Below, in pieces: positions 1 to 11,582 of a stretch of DNA of 64,000 nucleotides. The notes below the pieces were generated by a model that worked only from the letters and a program-made list of their open reading frames with translations, did no database searches and had not been told where the DNA came from. Origin of the DNA: Hydractinia symbiolongicarpus (taxonomy: Eukaryota; Cnidaria; Hydrozoa; Anthoathecata; Hydractiniidae); NCBI RefSeq assembly GCF_029227915.1, contig NC_079882.1, positions 4,092,001-4,156,000 on the forward strand. The letters are read 5' to 3'. A program made the translations under genes and the position numbers. Numbering within the stretch: the stretch's first letter is position 1; every line of letters starts with the position of its first letter.

Positions 1-2000
1 TATGCCTTTTACTAAAAAAAATAATCTGAAAATGTATAAAAAGAAAGTATATAAGTCATAATTTAACAAAAAAGTTCTTAAAATCTAACACAAAATATCA
101 AATGTCAAATCGCATGAAATCCTCCCAACAAAACTTCAGACAAAATATGAAAAACAACGGCGTGCAAGGTGTAAAATCTAGTTAGTAGAAAGTTACAACA
201 TTGACAGTTACAACCCAGACAGTTACGACAACAATAATAATAATGTCAGAGATAACACATATCTCAAATATGTATACATCTTATTATGTGATTATGTTGA
301 AAACCTTCAATATTTTAATCCGAAGTGTCGAAAATAAAGGCTTGCAACAGTAAGCACAGATCTATGAAATAAGTTCATTACGCATTTTAAACATTGTCTT
401 TTCCCTAAATGCTTATACAACAATACAACCTGAACAATATCAAAAAGCCAAACTTAAACAAACACAAAACACCTAAAAACAAAAAGTTAAACTTTGAAAA
501 ATCATTTATTCGGTTGCATACCATCCTCTCCCGAAAAAATATGCACAAAATGTAAAAATTAACCGGTTAACAAAACAATTTTTTGTCTAATGATCCGTAC
601 TGACTTTACCAAACATTTTAACCTGAAATGTCGAAAAAGCAATGAGCAAGGAGTAAATTTCAAATCAACAAAAATCATTATTTTGAAAACATTGTATATA
701 TATATGGTCCTTCCTCACAAAAGTTTACAATAAATGTAGAACACAAAGGTTTATGAGGAGCAAATCAAAACATGAACAAAAATCAGTTCAATTGGCATGT
801 TCTATATTGTCTTCAGCCATAAAATCTTCTACAAAATTGATATGAAACCCATCAAATTCAACTCAGAAAAAGCAGTCGATTAAGTGCATACAAAAATACA
901 ACTTGTAGAATATCAAATTATTATTTTTAGTATATATAATTGCATATGGTCCTCCCTCACAACAGTTAAATTTTTGCACTAAATTTGCAACACAAAATAC
1001 AAATTCTAAATAATTCCTATGGTTTTCCTCAAAAGTTTAATCAAAATATAAAAGATGAGAGGTGAACGACAAAATCAAAATTTGCTGAATTTAATTATTT
1101 TGGTATATATATGTCTATTGATATATATATGCCCTTTATAACAATATTTCAATCCAAAATGTGAAAAAGAAAAACAGTTTGCAACAAAATCAGTTATTCT
1201 GATGATATTGCATACACTTTTTCTCCACAAAAGTGTAAAAAAAGAATGGTTGTAGGAAATACTTCTGATTCAACAAAAATCAGTATTTGCATCTTGTACT
1301 CATTAAATATTACCCAAAATTTCAAAATACTGTGATTTGGAACGCATCAAATTTATAAATAGAGAGAGATCAGTCATTTTGGTATGTTGTACAGAGTCCT
1401 GCCCGGTAAGAATTTATACAAAATATAAAAAAAAGTTTTTTCGGTGTTGTACTCCCTCAAAAGTTGAAACTTTTCTTAATTGAGACAAAATGCCATAAAC
1501 AAAAACATTTTAGTCAGAACATCTAGAACAACAAAAATCACTACACTTAAGGTACCAGAATTACTACATGTTAAATAAAAATCGTTTCGTCATATTGCAT
1601 GTAACCGATGTATATAAGTTTAGTTACACAAAATGTGAAAAATACATTATTTGCATACACAAATTGTGAAAAATACATTATTTGCTTAAAAACAGTCCTT
1701 AAACTCTTCTTAAATATTATGTAATACTTTTTTAAAAGTTGTTGTGGCTTGTTAATTTAAGCTTAAAATGTCAATTAAAATAAGTTACAGTCACATTCTT
1801 AGCAAAGACCACTAAGATTAGCTTACATGTAAAAAGCAACATAAAACTGAAGCTAACATAAGGTAGCTACAGCAGCTAATAGCTGGTCACTTAAATATAA
1901 ACTGGAGACTTAGCTAGGTATAAAGAACATGGCTACATATTTCTAAATTCCTAGCTACACCTAGCTAGTTGTTGTTGGTGTGGTTGATGCTAGCTAACAA
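1..2000. repeat. Degenerate A/T-rich repetitive DNA
   Basis: No convincing gene. The stretch repeats loosely related phrases such as 'caacaaaaatca', 'ttgtatatatatggtcct', 'cctcacaaaagtt' and 'cacaaaatgtgaaaaa' at irregular intervals of about 100-300 bp, as expected of an old, diverged tandem array. One clear pair of about 30 bp lies at about 1627-1684, built on 'gtgaaaaatacattatttgc'. The last 150 bases are rich in 'agctagc'. It may belong to the transposon on its right, whose left end was not found. Confidence 0.45.
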
Positions 2001-2290
2001 ACATGTCTTGCATCAATAATATCATCAAAACTTTAAAAAACATAAACAAACTTACAGAAACCTTTCTATACTTCATTTATATACCATGCCCCTTTTTAAA
2101 TGCTTTTGTAAAGATTTATTTTGAAGGCAAGAGAAGACAAATGCTTAAAAAGGACAGCCATCTTTTTTGCAAACACAATTTCCGTTACTTTGTGCTAGAA
2201 CTTCATTTAACAAACCACACAAAACTCGCGGCTTTTCACGACAAAGAAGACATATTTTTTTCGGCAACATTAAAGATTTTTTCGGCAACA

Positions 2291-4552
2291 TCAAAGGAAA
2301 ATGACGATATCAACTTTGCCTGTTACAGACACACGGAACTGGCTTATTAATATAGAGATGTCTTTTTGTTTAAGTGATGCCACTCTGTCTTCATTATACA
2401 TTTTTTCGAATTTGGAGATAAGCATTTGCATTTCATTGCCTTTTTCGCAACATATTGCTAGATCTTTCAAAAGATCAATACTACACTCGACTTTTGATCT
2501 TGATGGTTTTTCGACAACTATATCAAATGAATCATCCTCCATGTCACTGCCATCGTCTTCAGCTTCGTCGTCCTGAGATTTCCGAAATTCATCAATGATA
2601 TCCTCATTAGAGATTTGAGGGGCGGTTGCGATAACCTCATCATCCAAGGTCACAAGATCATTAGCACTGAGATCATTTGGTACCAATGATGGATCAGCCT
2701 CTCTTAAATCATCCAAACTTTTTTGAAGATCTTTAAATGGGTCATCCGAATCAGCAATAGCATCCTGTTGTCCTGTAGAAGAGATTCCAGATTTCTTAAA
2801 ACAATTGATGATGGTTTGTTTAGTTACAGCCTCCCAAGAATCAGCCAATATCTTCATTCCGCTTAAAATTGAAATCTTTGGCAAAGGTTTGTTGTTCTCC
2901 AAAGGACTGCACAGCAAACGTACAACTCTCCTTTGGTAATGCGCTTTTAGACTTCGTATGACACCTTGGTCCATCGGTTGCAACACAGACGTTGTGTTAG
3001 GGGGCAAAAAAACGAGATGAATGTTTGTTAAGTTCGAGATCGATGGGTGTGCTGGACAGTTGTCGATTATAAGAAAGATTTTTCTCCCGTCTACACGAAA
3101 CTTTTGGTCCAGTTTCCGGACCCAGTTTTTAAATATTTCACTATCCATCCAACTTTTCTTTTGTGATGTGTATTGGCAAGGGAGATGTTTGATGTTATTT
3201 AAGCAGCGAGGTTTTTTTGATTTGCCAATGACGAACATTGGCAACTTTTCTCCAGTAGCACTTGCTGCGGCCATTCCAGTGAATCTCAACTTGCTCTTCT
3301 TCCCCCCAGAACACCTTTCTCCTTTGAGGTGGTATGTTTTCCCGGGAAGACATTGGTAAAACAAACCAAATTCGTCTGCGTTGAAAGTGTCCTCCAATTT
3401 GTAATTCGACAGAATGGTTGGGAGCGTGGTTTCGTTCCAGGAGCTTGTCATTTGATTTGTAACTGACTTACATTCACCACCGATAACTTTCAAGGAAATG
3501 CTGTGCCTGAAAAAGTAAATAAATAAAAATGTTTCGTGTAAAGCAGCCCTTAATATTAATCGAACATAACACAATCGAACATAAATTTTAAGATTGGTTC
3601 GATTCGATTCTTATCTGTTTACAAATTATATTGTTGAACACGTGGAGTGTAGTAGAATCTGTAATGAACAATATGGCTATAAATTTACTGGGACAAGAAA
3701 TTGAATTAACTGAAAATATGCCACTCGTCGTTTTGTCTTCCACTGACATTACATCTTACATAAAAGGGTACCATGTTTACAAAAGTTTATGGACACCAGT
3801 CCAACAAGAAAAACTACAAGGAGAAATGGAACCTCACAACCCTGTCGACAAATACGCTGTAGCCGTTAAAAAAGATGGGAAACTAGTCGGACATTTTCCG
3901 TTAGGAGAAAATGGAAAGTTTGCTAAAACCATATTTTATTTTCTCCGTGCTGATCAATTTGGGAGATGTGATATAACTGTTACTGGAAAGGCAGTTAATC
4001 TTGGAGATGGTGATGGAATGCAGGTCCGCTGTGTTCTAAGCTTATCCGGGCAAAAGTCAATGGTAGAGATTTTGAAAAAACAGAAGCTGTAATTTTAGTG
4101 TTTGATATGTAATCACGTTGTTTTTATACACGAAATGAAAATTATAACTATGTTATTTACCTTTTTTTCCATTTGTCCAGCCAACCATCGGAAGCCTTGA
4201 AACTTGAACAATCAAAGTTTTTAGCAAAACTGAGTGCCTTTTCTTTTATCAAATTGCCATCGATCGGAATGTTTTGGCTTCTTTGAACAGTAAACCATTT
4301 GAAAACAGCCTTGTCTATCTGCTCATAATCACAGCCTCGAACCTTTTTCGAACCAGACGCGGTTTTTTGTTCTTCCAAGCTTTGTAGGATCTTATGTTTT
4401 TTTTTCATCCAAGTTGAAATTGTATTTTTGGGGATCCCGTATTTTTCTGCTGCCTCCTTGTTTGACATTCCTTTCTCGATTTCCCGAATTATTTGACATT
4501 TTTGAATTAAAGAAACGTTATTGAGTTTTCTTTTTAAAGCCGACATCTTCAC
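2291..4552 (-). CDS. Tigger/pogo-family transposase, two exons
   Basis: Cut-and-paste transposase. Exon 1 is 4161-4552 and exon 2 is 2291-3506. The intron is 3507-4160 (GTAAAT donor, TTTTTCAG acceptor) and the frame is kept, giving about 535 aa. The N-terminus has a Psq/CENP-B-type helix-turn-helix (about residues 8-55, with KEAAEKYGIPKNTISTW) followed by a second CENP-B-like DNA-binding half ending DGWLDKWKKR. The catalytic domain shows FNADEFGLFY (D175), LIIDNCPAH (D279) and LQPMDQG (D310), a DDD triad with the last two Asp 31 residues apart. The tail after about residue 370 is acidic. No internal stop is seen, so it may be recent. The start was taken at the first Met of the HTH exon. Host-domesticated use cannot be excluded, but the adjacent terminal repeats argue for a transposon. 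Confidence 0.85.
3664..4092 (+). CDS. HIRAN-like domain protein nested antisense in the transposase intron
   Basis: An intronless 142-aa ORF, starting at ATG 3664; the frame is open from 3631 but without an upstream ATG. It lies wholly within the transposase intron on the opposite strand. The core (about residues 35-95) contains GYHVYKSLWTP, EPHNPVDKYAVAVKKDGKL, VGHFP and KTIFYFLR. This matches the HIRAN pattern of an EP.N..D..A..V segment followed by a G(Y/H) turn. HIRAN domains bind 3' single-stranded DNA ends, for example in HLTF, but whether this variant does is unknown. The C-terminus (VTGKAVNLGDGDGMQV) is a second conserved-looking block. The ORF is intact and probably travels with the transposon. 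A chance host gene caught in the intron is less likely given the fit inside one 654 bp intron. Confidence 0.7.
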   Translation: MNNMAINLLGQEIELTENMPLVVLSSTDITSYIKGYHVYKSLWTPVQQEKLQGEMEPHNPVDKYAVAVKKDGKLVGHFPLGENGKFAKTIFYFLRADQFGRCDITVTGKAVNLGDGDGMQVRCVLSLSGQKSMVEILKKQKL

Positions 4553-4688
4553 CTCAAGAAGGTTTCTGGTTCAAAACACTGTAAACAATGTTTTGTGAGT
4601 GACTTTAGAATTCGAACGTCAAACATTTTCGTTCGAAAATGGAACATTTTAATTCGATTTTTAGTGTAAATAGGTTTTTAAATCCGGA

Positions 4689-4888
4689 AAAGTTCGAGAT
4701 AGAGAGAGAAACAGTCAGACGGGACCGAGATTTTGGTTCGAGATAGAGAGGTATTCGAGATAGAGAGGTTCGAGATAAAGAGAGGAAAATAGCTTAGAGC
4801 CTACACAAATGTCCAAGGGACCGAGACTTTGGTTCGAGATAGAGAGATGTTCGAGATAGAGGGTAGTCGAGATAGAGAGAGTCAACTG
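4689..4888. repeat. Right terminal repeat region of the Tigger-like element
   Basis: About eight copies of 'ttcgagatagagag' with small variations lie between 4689 and 4882. Two larger direct copies of 'gggaccgaga.tttggttcgagatagagag' sit about 98 bp apart (near 4720 and 4818). The outer edge reads 'gagtcaactg' then TA. Clustered subterminal repeats of this kind are typical transposase-binding sites, although binding here is inferred. Confidence 0.65.
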
Positions 4889-7830
4889 TACACCCACGAC
4901 AAGGGAAAGTACCGTGCATTTAGAGTTTACGACGTTAACATTAATGTTGTGACCCGTGTCAGCCCACGACGACTTTTATCTGCCTGCACTCCATTTCGAC
5001 ATGATACTTAGTAAATAAAATGTCGACAAATGTTACCGTTGCACTGATTACTGATTATCCCAGAAATCAATAAATTAATATATTGTCTAAAAGGATAACA
5101 TGCATTGAATTAACATATGCCGCTATTGATGAAATACATAAAATATATAATTGGCTGAAATCTTTGCCAACGCCCAAATCTTCACCGACGACGGCGAATT
5201 AAGCACTCACACTTCACTAACAATTCTACAGAAAACTACCTACAATTTCATCTCGGAATAGTAGGGAGTTTGTTTAAAATATTGCAGTGCAGCTAGATAC
5301 CATTTCTCCGTAACTCCCTTGAAAAAATAGCTCCAATTCTCTAGATGGCATCTACTTCTATTTTTGTTTTAACCGAAAAGCTTATGCTATTTTAATACTT
5401 GTTTCTATATTTTACCACATTAGCAAGTGCCAATGCTCTATATCCTTCCTCCTTATAAGACATCGAGGTCAAATTCTGTGCGTCTTACATTAGTAGAAAC
5501 TGTACCTTTTTCATCCCTGGGTTTTTCTTTTTAGTGAACCAAGAGCGCCATTTTTGAATGCTTAGCTCATACCATTTCACAGCTACGTCTGGCCTTATCT
5601 CACTCACACCTTGGAGAAAAGCTTACAAAAAAAACATGAACTTGGTGAATTTTGAAAAATAAAAACAGTTTTGTCTAAATGTTCAGTTTTTATTTTTCGC
5701 TTTTAAAATTAACATACAACTACTTTGAACCAAGAACCGGTACTGTAGTGTTTTTATGAAGCTGCAATTAATAAAAATGTGATGCAGGTCCTAGAATAGG
5801 GGTTGAGCTAGTAGCACAAGTATTTTAAGAAAATCTTTCATATATATCCCTTATATGTTTTAGTTGTATATATTTTCTGTCTAGATAATGGTTATATTAT
5901 AAAAACTAAACTATATGTTATCTATGCAGATTATATACATCCATAAATAAAAGAACTTTAGAGGACCCTGTTTTGACTATTCAGTCTCGATAAGTCGTAT
6001 TTATTTTCGGATCGATTAAAACGTTTTTGAAATCTTCAAAATCTCCTTATTTAGCTCTTTTGTTGATAAATAGAGAGCCTTTCGATCGAATAGAGAAAGG
6101 AGATCTGCTTGTAAACTATTTATTTTCAAAGATGTAACGCGACAGGTAAAAGTAAAGGTCGTTCTAACTTCTTTTACTTTATAGACAACTTCCCGCGCTA
6201 CGTAACGTTTTGGCGTTGTGTTTATAGATAGAAAATCGAAACAACAAACCACAGAAGTCAAATAAACCCATTTAAAAAGCAAAAAAAAATTTCAGTGCAG
6301 TTTGGATCCTGTGCTTCTAAAATAGCCATATGGTCCTGGTTTCTTAACTACACGTGTGGTCATGTCCAAAATCCGCATAATTGTGTAAACTTCCTCTCCC
6401 AACATTGTCTAGCCATTTATTCGTGTCATATCCATTATCGCCATTAATCGCTTTCTTAAATAACATTTTCTCAGTCTATATTTAGTTATTTTTATTTTTC
6501 AACTTTTATATTTAATTTATTTCTCCTTCAGAATTGTCGCTGTATTAGTAGAAGAACTCTGTTTTAAAAATAAGGGATAAGAAAAAGGGATGCGTCAAAA
6601 ATGAATCTTTCTTAGCTAAGGTCAATTTTTTAAAACAAACACTCCATTTGTAAATACCGTACCATGATTCTATTAGCTCGTTTCTCTGTTGCATATGTAC
6701 AGAATCGATTCCTGAGCGTTGTTGACATATTAGGAATATTTTCTATCAGCTTATCAGAGTGAAATAAAAAATAGAAAGTGGTATTGCCACTTCACCTGTT
6801 TTTGCCTTTGATAAATTCTTTTGCAGGTTCGACAGATACCAGATCTTCGCCTTACTTATATCTTGATGTTTTTTGGCAATTGTTCAAAGGTAAAACAGCT
6901 ACCAAGTTTAATGATGTCAATAAACTAAGATTAGTGAGCACCTGTCTGTTCTTGTATTAATAATTTCATGGCAACATGAATCATTCGCAGTTGGAATGTG
7001 AAGAGACAAGCAAGCAAAGTGGATGTACATAACGCACAAGTTTCTTATGACGTTTTAATTATCCCAAAATATCTTTTCTAACATAGCTTTACGAAATTCA
7101 CATAATAACAAAAGGCATACACCTAATTTTTGATAATTGAGTGTAAAAAACACGTGTTGCGATATCAACAAAAAGCAGAATGTATCTCGCTTTAATTTGA
7201 GGGGAGGAATGTACGATTTCAACCTATTTAAACACACAAAATAGAGAAACTGTTCTTTAGCAGGTAAGCAAATTCTCATAAACAAAATTGAATTTAAAAA
7301 TTTGTCTTACAAAAATTAACCAAGAAAGTTTTTTCTGAGCTTTTTGCTAAGGCTCAGTTAGTAAAACTAGACGTAACTGAGGAAAGTAATGAGCTAAATA
7401 TAAAAAAATCTAGCACTCCAGTAATCCGCGCAAAAATGACATGCCATCATTGTGTCATTTTATTACCTAGTTTGGAATGCAGGCAGATAAACATCGTCGT
7501 GGGCTACGCACGGCACTTTCCCTTGTCGTGGGTGTATAGATGATATGTCGTAATAAAGTGACGACACGAAAGCGAAAACAACACGGCACATGATCTATTT
7601 GTCTTTTAAATACTAATGATGTTAAAACGAGCTAACAGCTCGCAGTCTCCGCTTTAGAGGTTTTTGCGATCTCCATGTCGGAAGTTTGTAAATATCACGA
7701 CATTACTCAGTCGGTAATGACAGTAAAACAAACGTGCTTACTATGGAGGATGTAAAAGTAAGGAAAAGATAAACATTAACATTTCCGACGTCATTGTTCC
7801 TGACACGTGTCGAGCTGTAACTGCAACTTA
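4889..7830. mobile_element. Long-TIR non-autonomous element, copy A (left end cut by the Tigger insertion)
   Basis: Starts at the Tigger TA in sequence matching copy B from 8973 ('tacacccacgacaagggaaag'). It runs nearly base for base parallel to copy B and ends at 7830 with the terminal '...gtaactgcaactta'. About 390 bp at roughly 6775-7165 has no counterpart in copy B. The left arm is missing. No transposase is encoded; the short open frame at 6016-6282 is not clearly conserved as coding. Homology with copy B continues about 150 bp past the right end, so a larger unit was duplicated. Confidence 0.65.
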
Positions 7831-8679
7831 TGGAAGAAAAGTGCAAGCATTATATTCTATGAAAAATTAGAAGTCCACTCTTGCTTTCAGCATTTATTCC
7901 AATTGAATGGCTTATTAAAAGTTATAAAATAAGAAAGATTTTAAGGTAACTTGTTCTCGTATTGATACACCATGTTCATAAGTATTGACAAGAGACAACG
8001 TTAGATCAGGTTATGCACTGATAGAGGTTACAAAAAAGCAGTTTATGTAAAAGAAAAGAAGAAGTGATCGCAGTGCCACAAGAAGCAAAAAGTACATTTG
8101 ATTGGTAGATAGAATGTTTAACACAAAAATGTATGCAGAGCTGACGGGATATTTGTCTCTTTTAAAATTGTATCGATTAATTACCGTCACATATTGCTCA
8201 AATTACGAGCTAGCTCACAGATAAACTTGCTCCAAAGTTAAATAAGACTGAGCATTGCGTTAACGTTGATTTTACACAAATGTTCCGAAACTTGCTGATC
8301 TTGCAATGTTTGGATATGCTCGTGTAAGTTCTAAAATATTTCTACAGAATGTAAAGCGTGTAACGACTACTTAGTTATGTAACGCTCCTATGACGAAATT
8401 ATACACATCACACGTAGCGTCGTTCAATACCACATCTGGCACACTTGTTTGTTTTAAGTTTACAGACTAAGTTATGAATTCTTGGGCACTAGATGGAAGC
8501 AAAACAAATTGCTGTCAATCTATTGATATCAAATGGTTTGACCTGACAGAGATATTCATCTCTTTTCTTCCTTTTAAAGAATAGTATAATTAGTATGTCA
8601 CCAATGCAAAGGAATTCCAAACACCTCCTTCCTGAGAAAGAGTTTTTGTAAATCAATGTTTGCACTTCATTTTCATGCA
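7831..8679. repeat. Repeated flank between long-TIR copies A and B
   Basis: Non-coding. Its left part resembles 11583-11740, to the right of copy B. Its right part (about 8150-8679) resembles 13430-14040, to the left of copy C. Much of the latter also appears inverted at about 11980-12370. The copies were therefore spread together with surrounding repetitive DNA. Confidence 0.5.
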
Positions 8680-11582
8680 TAAGTTGCAGTTACAGTTCAA
8701 CACGTGTCAGGAACAACGACGTCGGAAATATTAATGTTAATCTTTTCCTTACTTTTACATCCCCCATAGCAAGCACGTCTGTTTTACTGTCATTAACGAC
8801 TGAGTAATTCGTGATTTTTACAAACCTCCGACATGGAGATCGCGAAAACCTCCGATGCGGAGACTGCAGGACGTTAGCTCGTTTTAACATCACTAGTAAC
8901 TAAAATTCAAATAGATCATGTGCCGTGTTGTTGTCGATATCTTGTCATCACTTTATTATGACATGTTATCTATACACCCACGACAAGGGAAAGTACCGTG
9001 CATTTAGTAGTTTACGACGTTAACATTAATGTTGTGACCCGTGTCAGCCCACGACGACTTTTATCTGCCTGCACTCCATTTCGACATGATACTTAGTAAA
9101 TAAAATGTCGACAAATGTCACTGTTGCACTGATTACTAATAATCCTAGAAATCAATAAATTAATATGTTGTCTAAAAGATTAACATTCATTGAATTAACA
9201 TATGTACATACATAAAATATATAATTAGCTGAAATCTTTGCCAACGCCCAAATCTTCACCGACAACGGCGAATTAAGCACTCACACTTCACTAACAATTC
9301 TACAGAAAACTACCTACAATTTCATCTCGGAATAGTAGGGAGTTTGTTTAAAATATTGCAGTGCAGCTAGATACCATTTCTGCGTAACTCCCTTGAAAAA
9401 ATAGCTCCAATTCTCTAGATGGCATCTACTTCAATTTTTGTTTTAACCGAAAAGCTTATGCTATTTTAATACTTGTTTCTATATTTTACCACATTAGCAA
9501 GTGCCAATGCTCTATATCCTTCCTCCTTATAAGACATCGAGGTCAAATTCTGTGCGTCTTACATTAGTAGAAACTGTACCTTTTTCATCCCTGGGTTTTT
9601 CTTTTTAGTGAACCAAGAGCGCCATTTTTGAATGCTTAGCTCATACCATTTCACAGCTACGTCTGGCCTTATCTCACTCACACCTTGGAGAAAAGCTCAC
9701 AAAAAACATGAACTTGGTGAATTTTGAAAAATAAAAACAGTTTTGTCTAAATGTTCAGTTTTTATTTTTCGCTTTTAAAATTAACATACAACTACTTTGA
9801 ACCAAGAACCGGTACTGTAGTGTTTTTATGAAGCTGTAATTAATAAAAATGTGATGCAGGTCCTGGAATAGGGGTTGAGTTAGTAGCATAAATATTTTAA
9901 GAAAATCTATCATATATACCCCCTATATGTTTTAGTTGTATATATTTTCTGTTTAGATAATGGTTATATTATAAAAACTAAACTATATGTCATCTATGCA
10001 GATTATATACATCCATAAATAAAAGAACTTTAGAGGACCCTGTTTTTGACTATTCAGTCTCGATAAGTCGTATTTATTTTCGGATCGATTAAAGCGTTTT
10101 TGAAATCTTCAAAATCTCCTTATTTAGCTCTTTTGTTGATGAATAGAGAGCCTTTCGATCAAATAGAGAAAGGAGATCTGCTTGTAAACTATTTATTTTT
10201 CAAAGATGTAACGCGACAGGTAAAAGTAAAGGTCGTTCTAGCTTCTTTTCCTTTACAGACAACTTCCCGCGCTACGTAACGTTTTGGCGTTGTGTTTAGA
10301 ACAATGGACATACGAGCTTATAGATAGAAAATCGAAACAACAAACCACAGAAGTCAAATAAACCCATTGAAAAAGCAAAAAAAATTTCAGTGCAGTTTGG
10401 ATCCTGTGCTTCTAAAAAACCCATATGGTCCTGGTTTCTTAACTACACGTGTGGTCATGTCAAAAATCCGCATAATTTTGTAAACTTCCTCTCCCAACAT
10501 TGTCTAGCCATTTATTCGTGTCATATCCATTATCGCCATTAATTGCTTTCTTAAATAACATTTTCTCAGTCTATATTTTGTTATTTTTATTTTTCAACTT
10601 TTATATTTAATTTATTTCTCCTTCAGAATTGTCGCTGTATTAGTAGAAGAACTCTGTTTTGAAAATAAGGGATAGGAAAAAGGGATGCGTCAAAAATGAA
10701 TCTTTCTTAGCTAAGGTCAATTTTTTAAAACAAACACTCCATTTGTAAATACCGTACCATGATTCTATTAGCTCGTTTCTCTGTTGCATATGTACAGAAT
10801 CGATTCCTGAGCGTTGTTGACATATTAGGAATATTTTCTATCAGCTTATCAGAGTGAAATAAAAAGTAGAAAGTGGTATTAGTGGTATATCAACCAAAAG
10901 CAGAATGTATCTCGTTTTAATTTGAGGGGAGGAATGTACGATTTCAACCTATTTAACCACACAAAATAGAGAAACTGTTCTTTAGCAGGTAAGCAAATTC
11001 TCATAAACAAAATTGAACTTAAAAATTTGTCTTACAAAAATTAACCAAGAAATCTGAGCTTTTTGCTAAGGCTCGGTTAGTAAAGACTGAGGAAAGAAAT
11101 GAGCTAAATATAAAAAAATCTGGCACTCCAGTAAGCCGCGCAAAAATGACATGTCATCATTGTGTCATTTTATTACCTAGTTTGGAATGCAGGCAGATAA
11201 ACGTCGTCGTGGGCTAACACGGAACACAACGTTAAAGTCAACGTTGTAAACTACTAAACGCACGGCACTTTCCCTTGTCGTGGGTGTATAGATGATATGT
11301 CGTAATAAAGTGACGACACGAAATCGAAAACAACACGGCACATGATCTATTTGTCTTTTAAATACTAATGATGTTAAAACGAGCTAACAGCTCGCAGTCT
11401 CCGCTTCAGAGGTTTTCGCGATCTCCATGTCGGAAGTTTGTAAATATCACGACATTACTCAGTCGGTAATGACAGTAAAACAAACGTGCTTACTATGGAG
11501 GATGTAAAAGTAAGGAAAAGATAAACATTAACATTTCCGACGTCATTGTTCCTGACACGTGTCGAGCTGTAACTGCAACTTA
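8680..11582. mobile_element. Long-TIR non-autonomous element, copy B (both ends present)
   Basis: The most complete copy, 2.9 kb. The left arm (8680 to about 9077) starts 'taagttgcagttacag'. The right arm (about 11183-11582) is its imperfect reverse complement, ending '...ctgtaactgcaactta'. Both arms contain the block around 'gacaagggaaag', the 'cacgtgtcaggaac' block and an ACGTCGG block, with modest divergence and one indel of about 50 bp. No long ORF is present, so mobility would need enzymes from elsewhere. The superfamily is not evident. It is foldback-like in arm length. Confidence 0.65.

Larger units (their letters stand above)
2291..4890 (-). mobile_element. Tigger/pogo-type DNA transposon (right end present, left end not found)
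   Basis: A DDE transposon read on the minus strand. It contains a two-exon transposase, a plus-strand HIRAN-like gene in the intron, and a right terminal region made of repeated 'ttcgagatagagag' units. It ends '...gagtcaactg' next to a TA dinucleotide at 4889-4890, the target preferred by this superfamily. The DNA immediately right of that TA matches the interior of the long-inverted-repeat element at 8973 onward. The transposon therefore jumped into an older repeat copy. No matching left terminal repeat was seen in 1-2290, so the left end is lost, too diverged, or outside the window. Confidence 0.8.

Noticed and set aside
6016-6282. 88-codon ORF in long-TIR copy A
   Set aside because: The equivalent region of copy B (about 10090-10380) carries indels, including an extra stretch of about 20 bp, that disrupt the frame. 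It is not conserved as protein.
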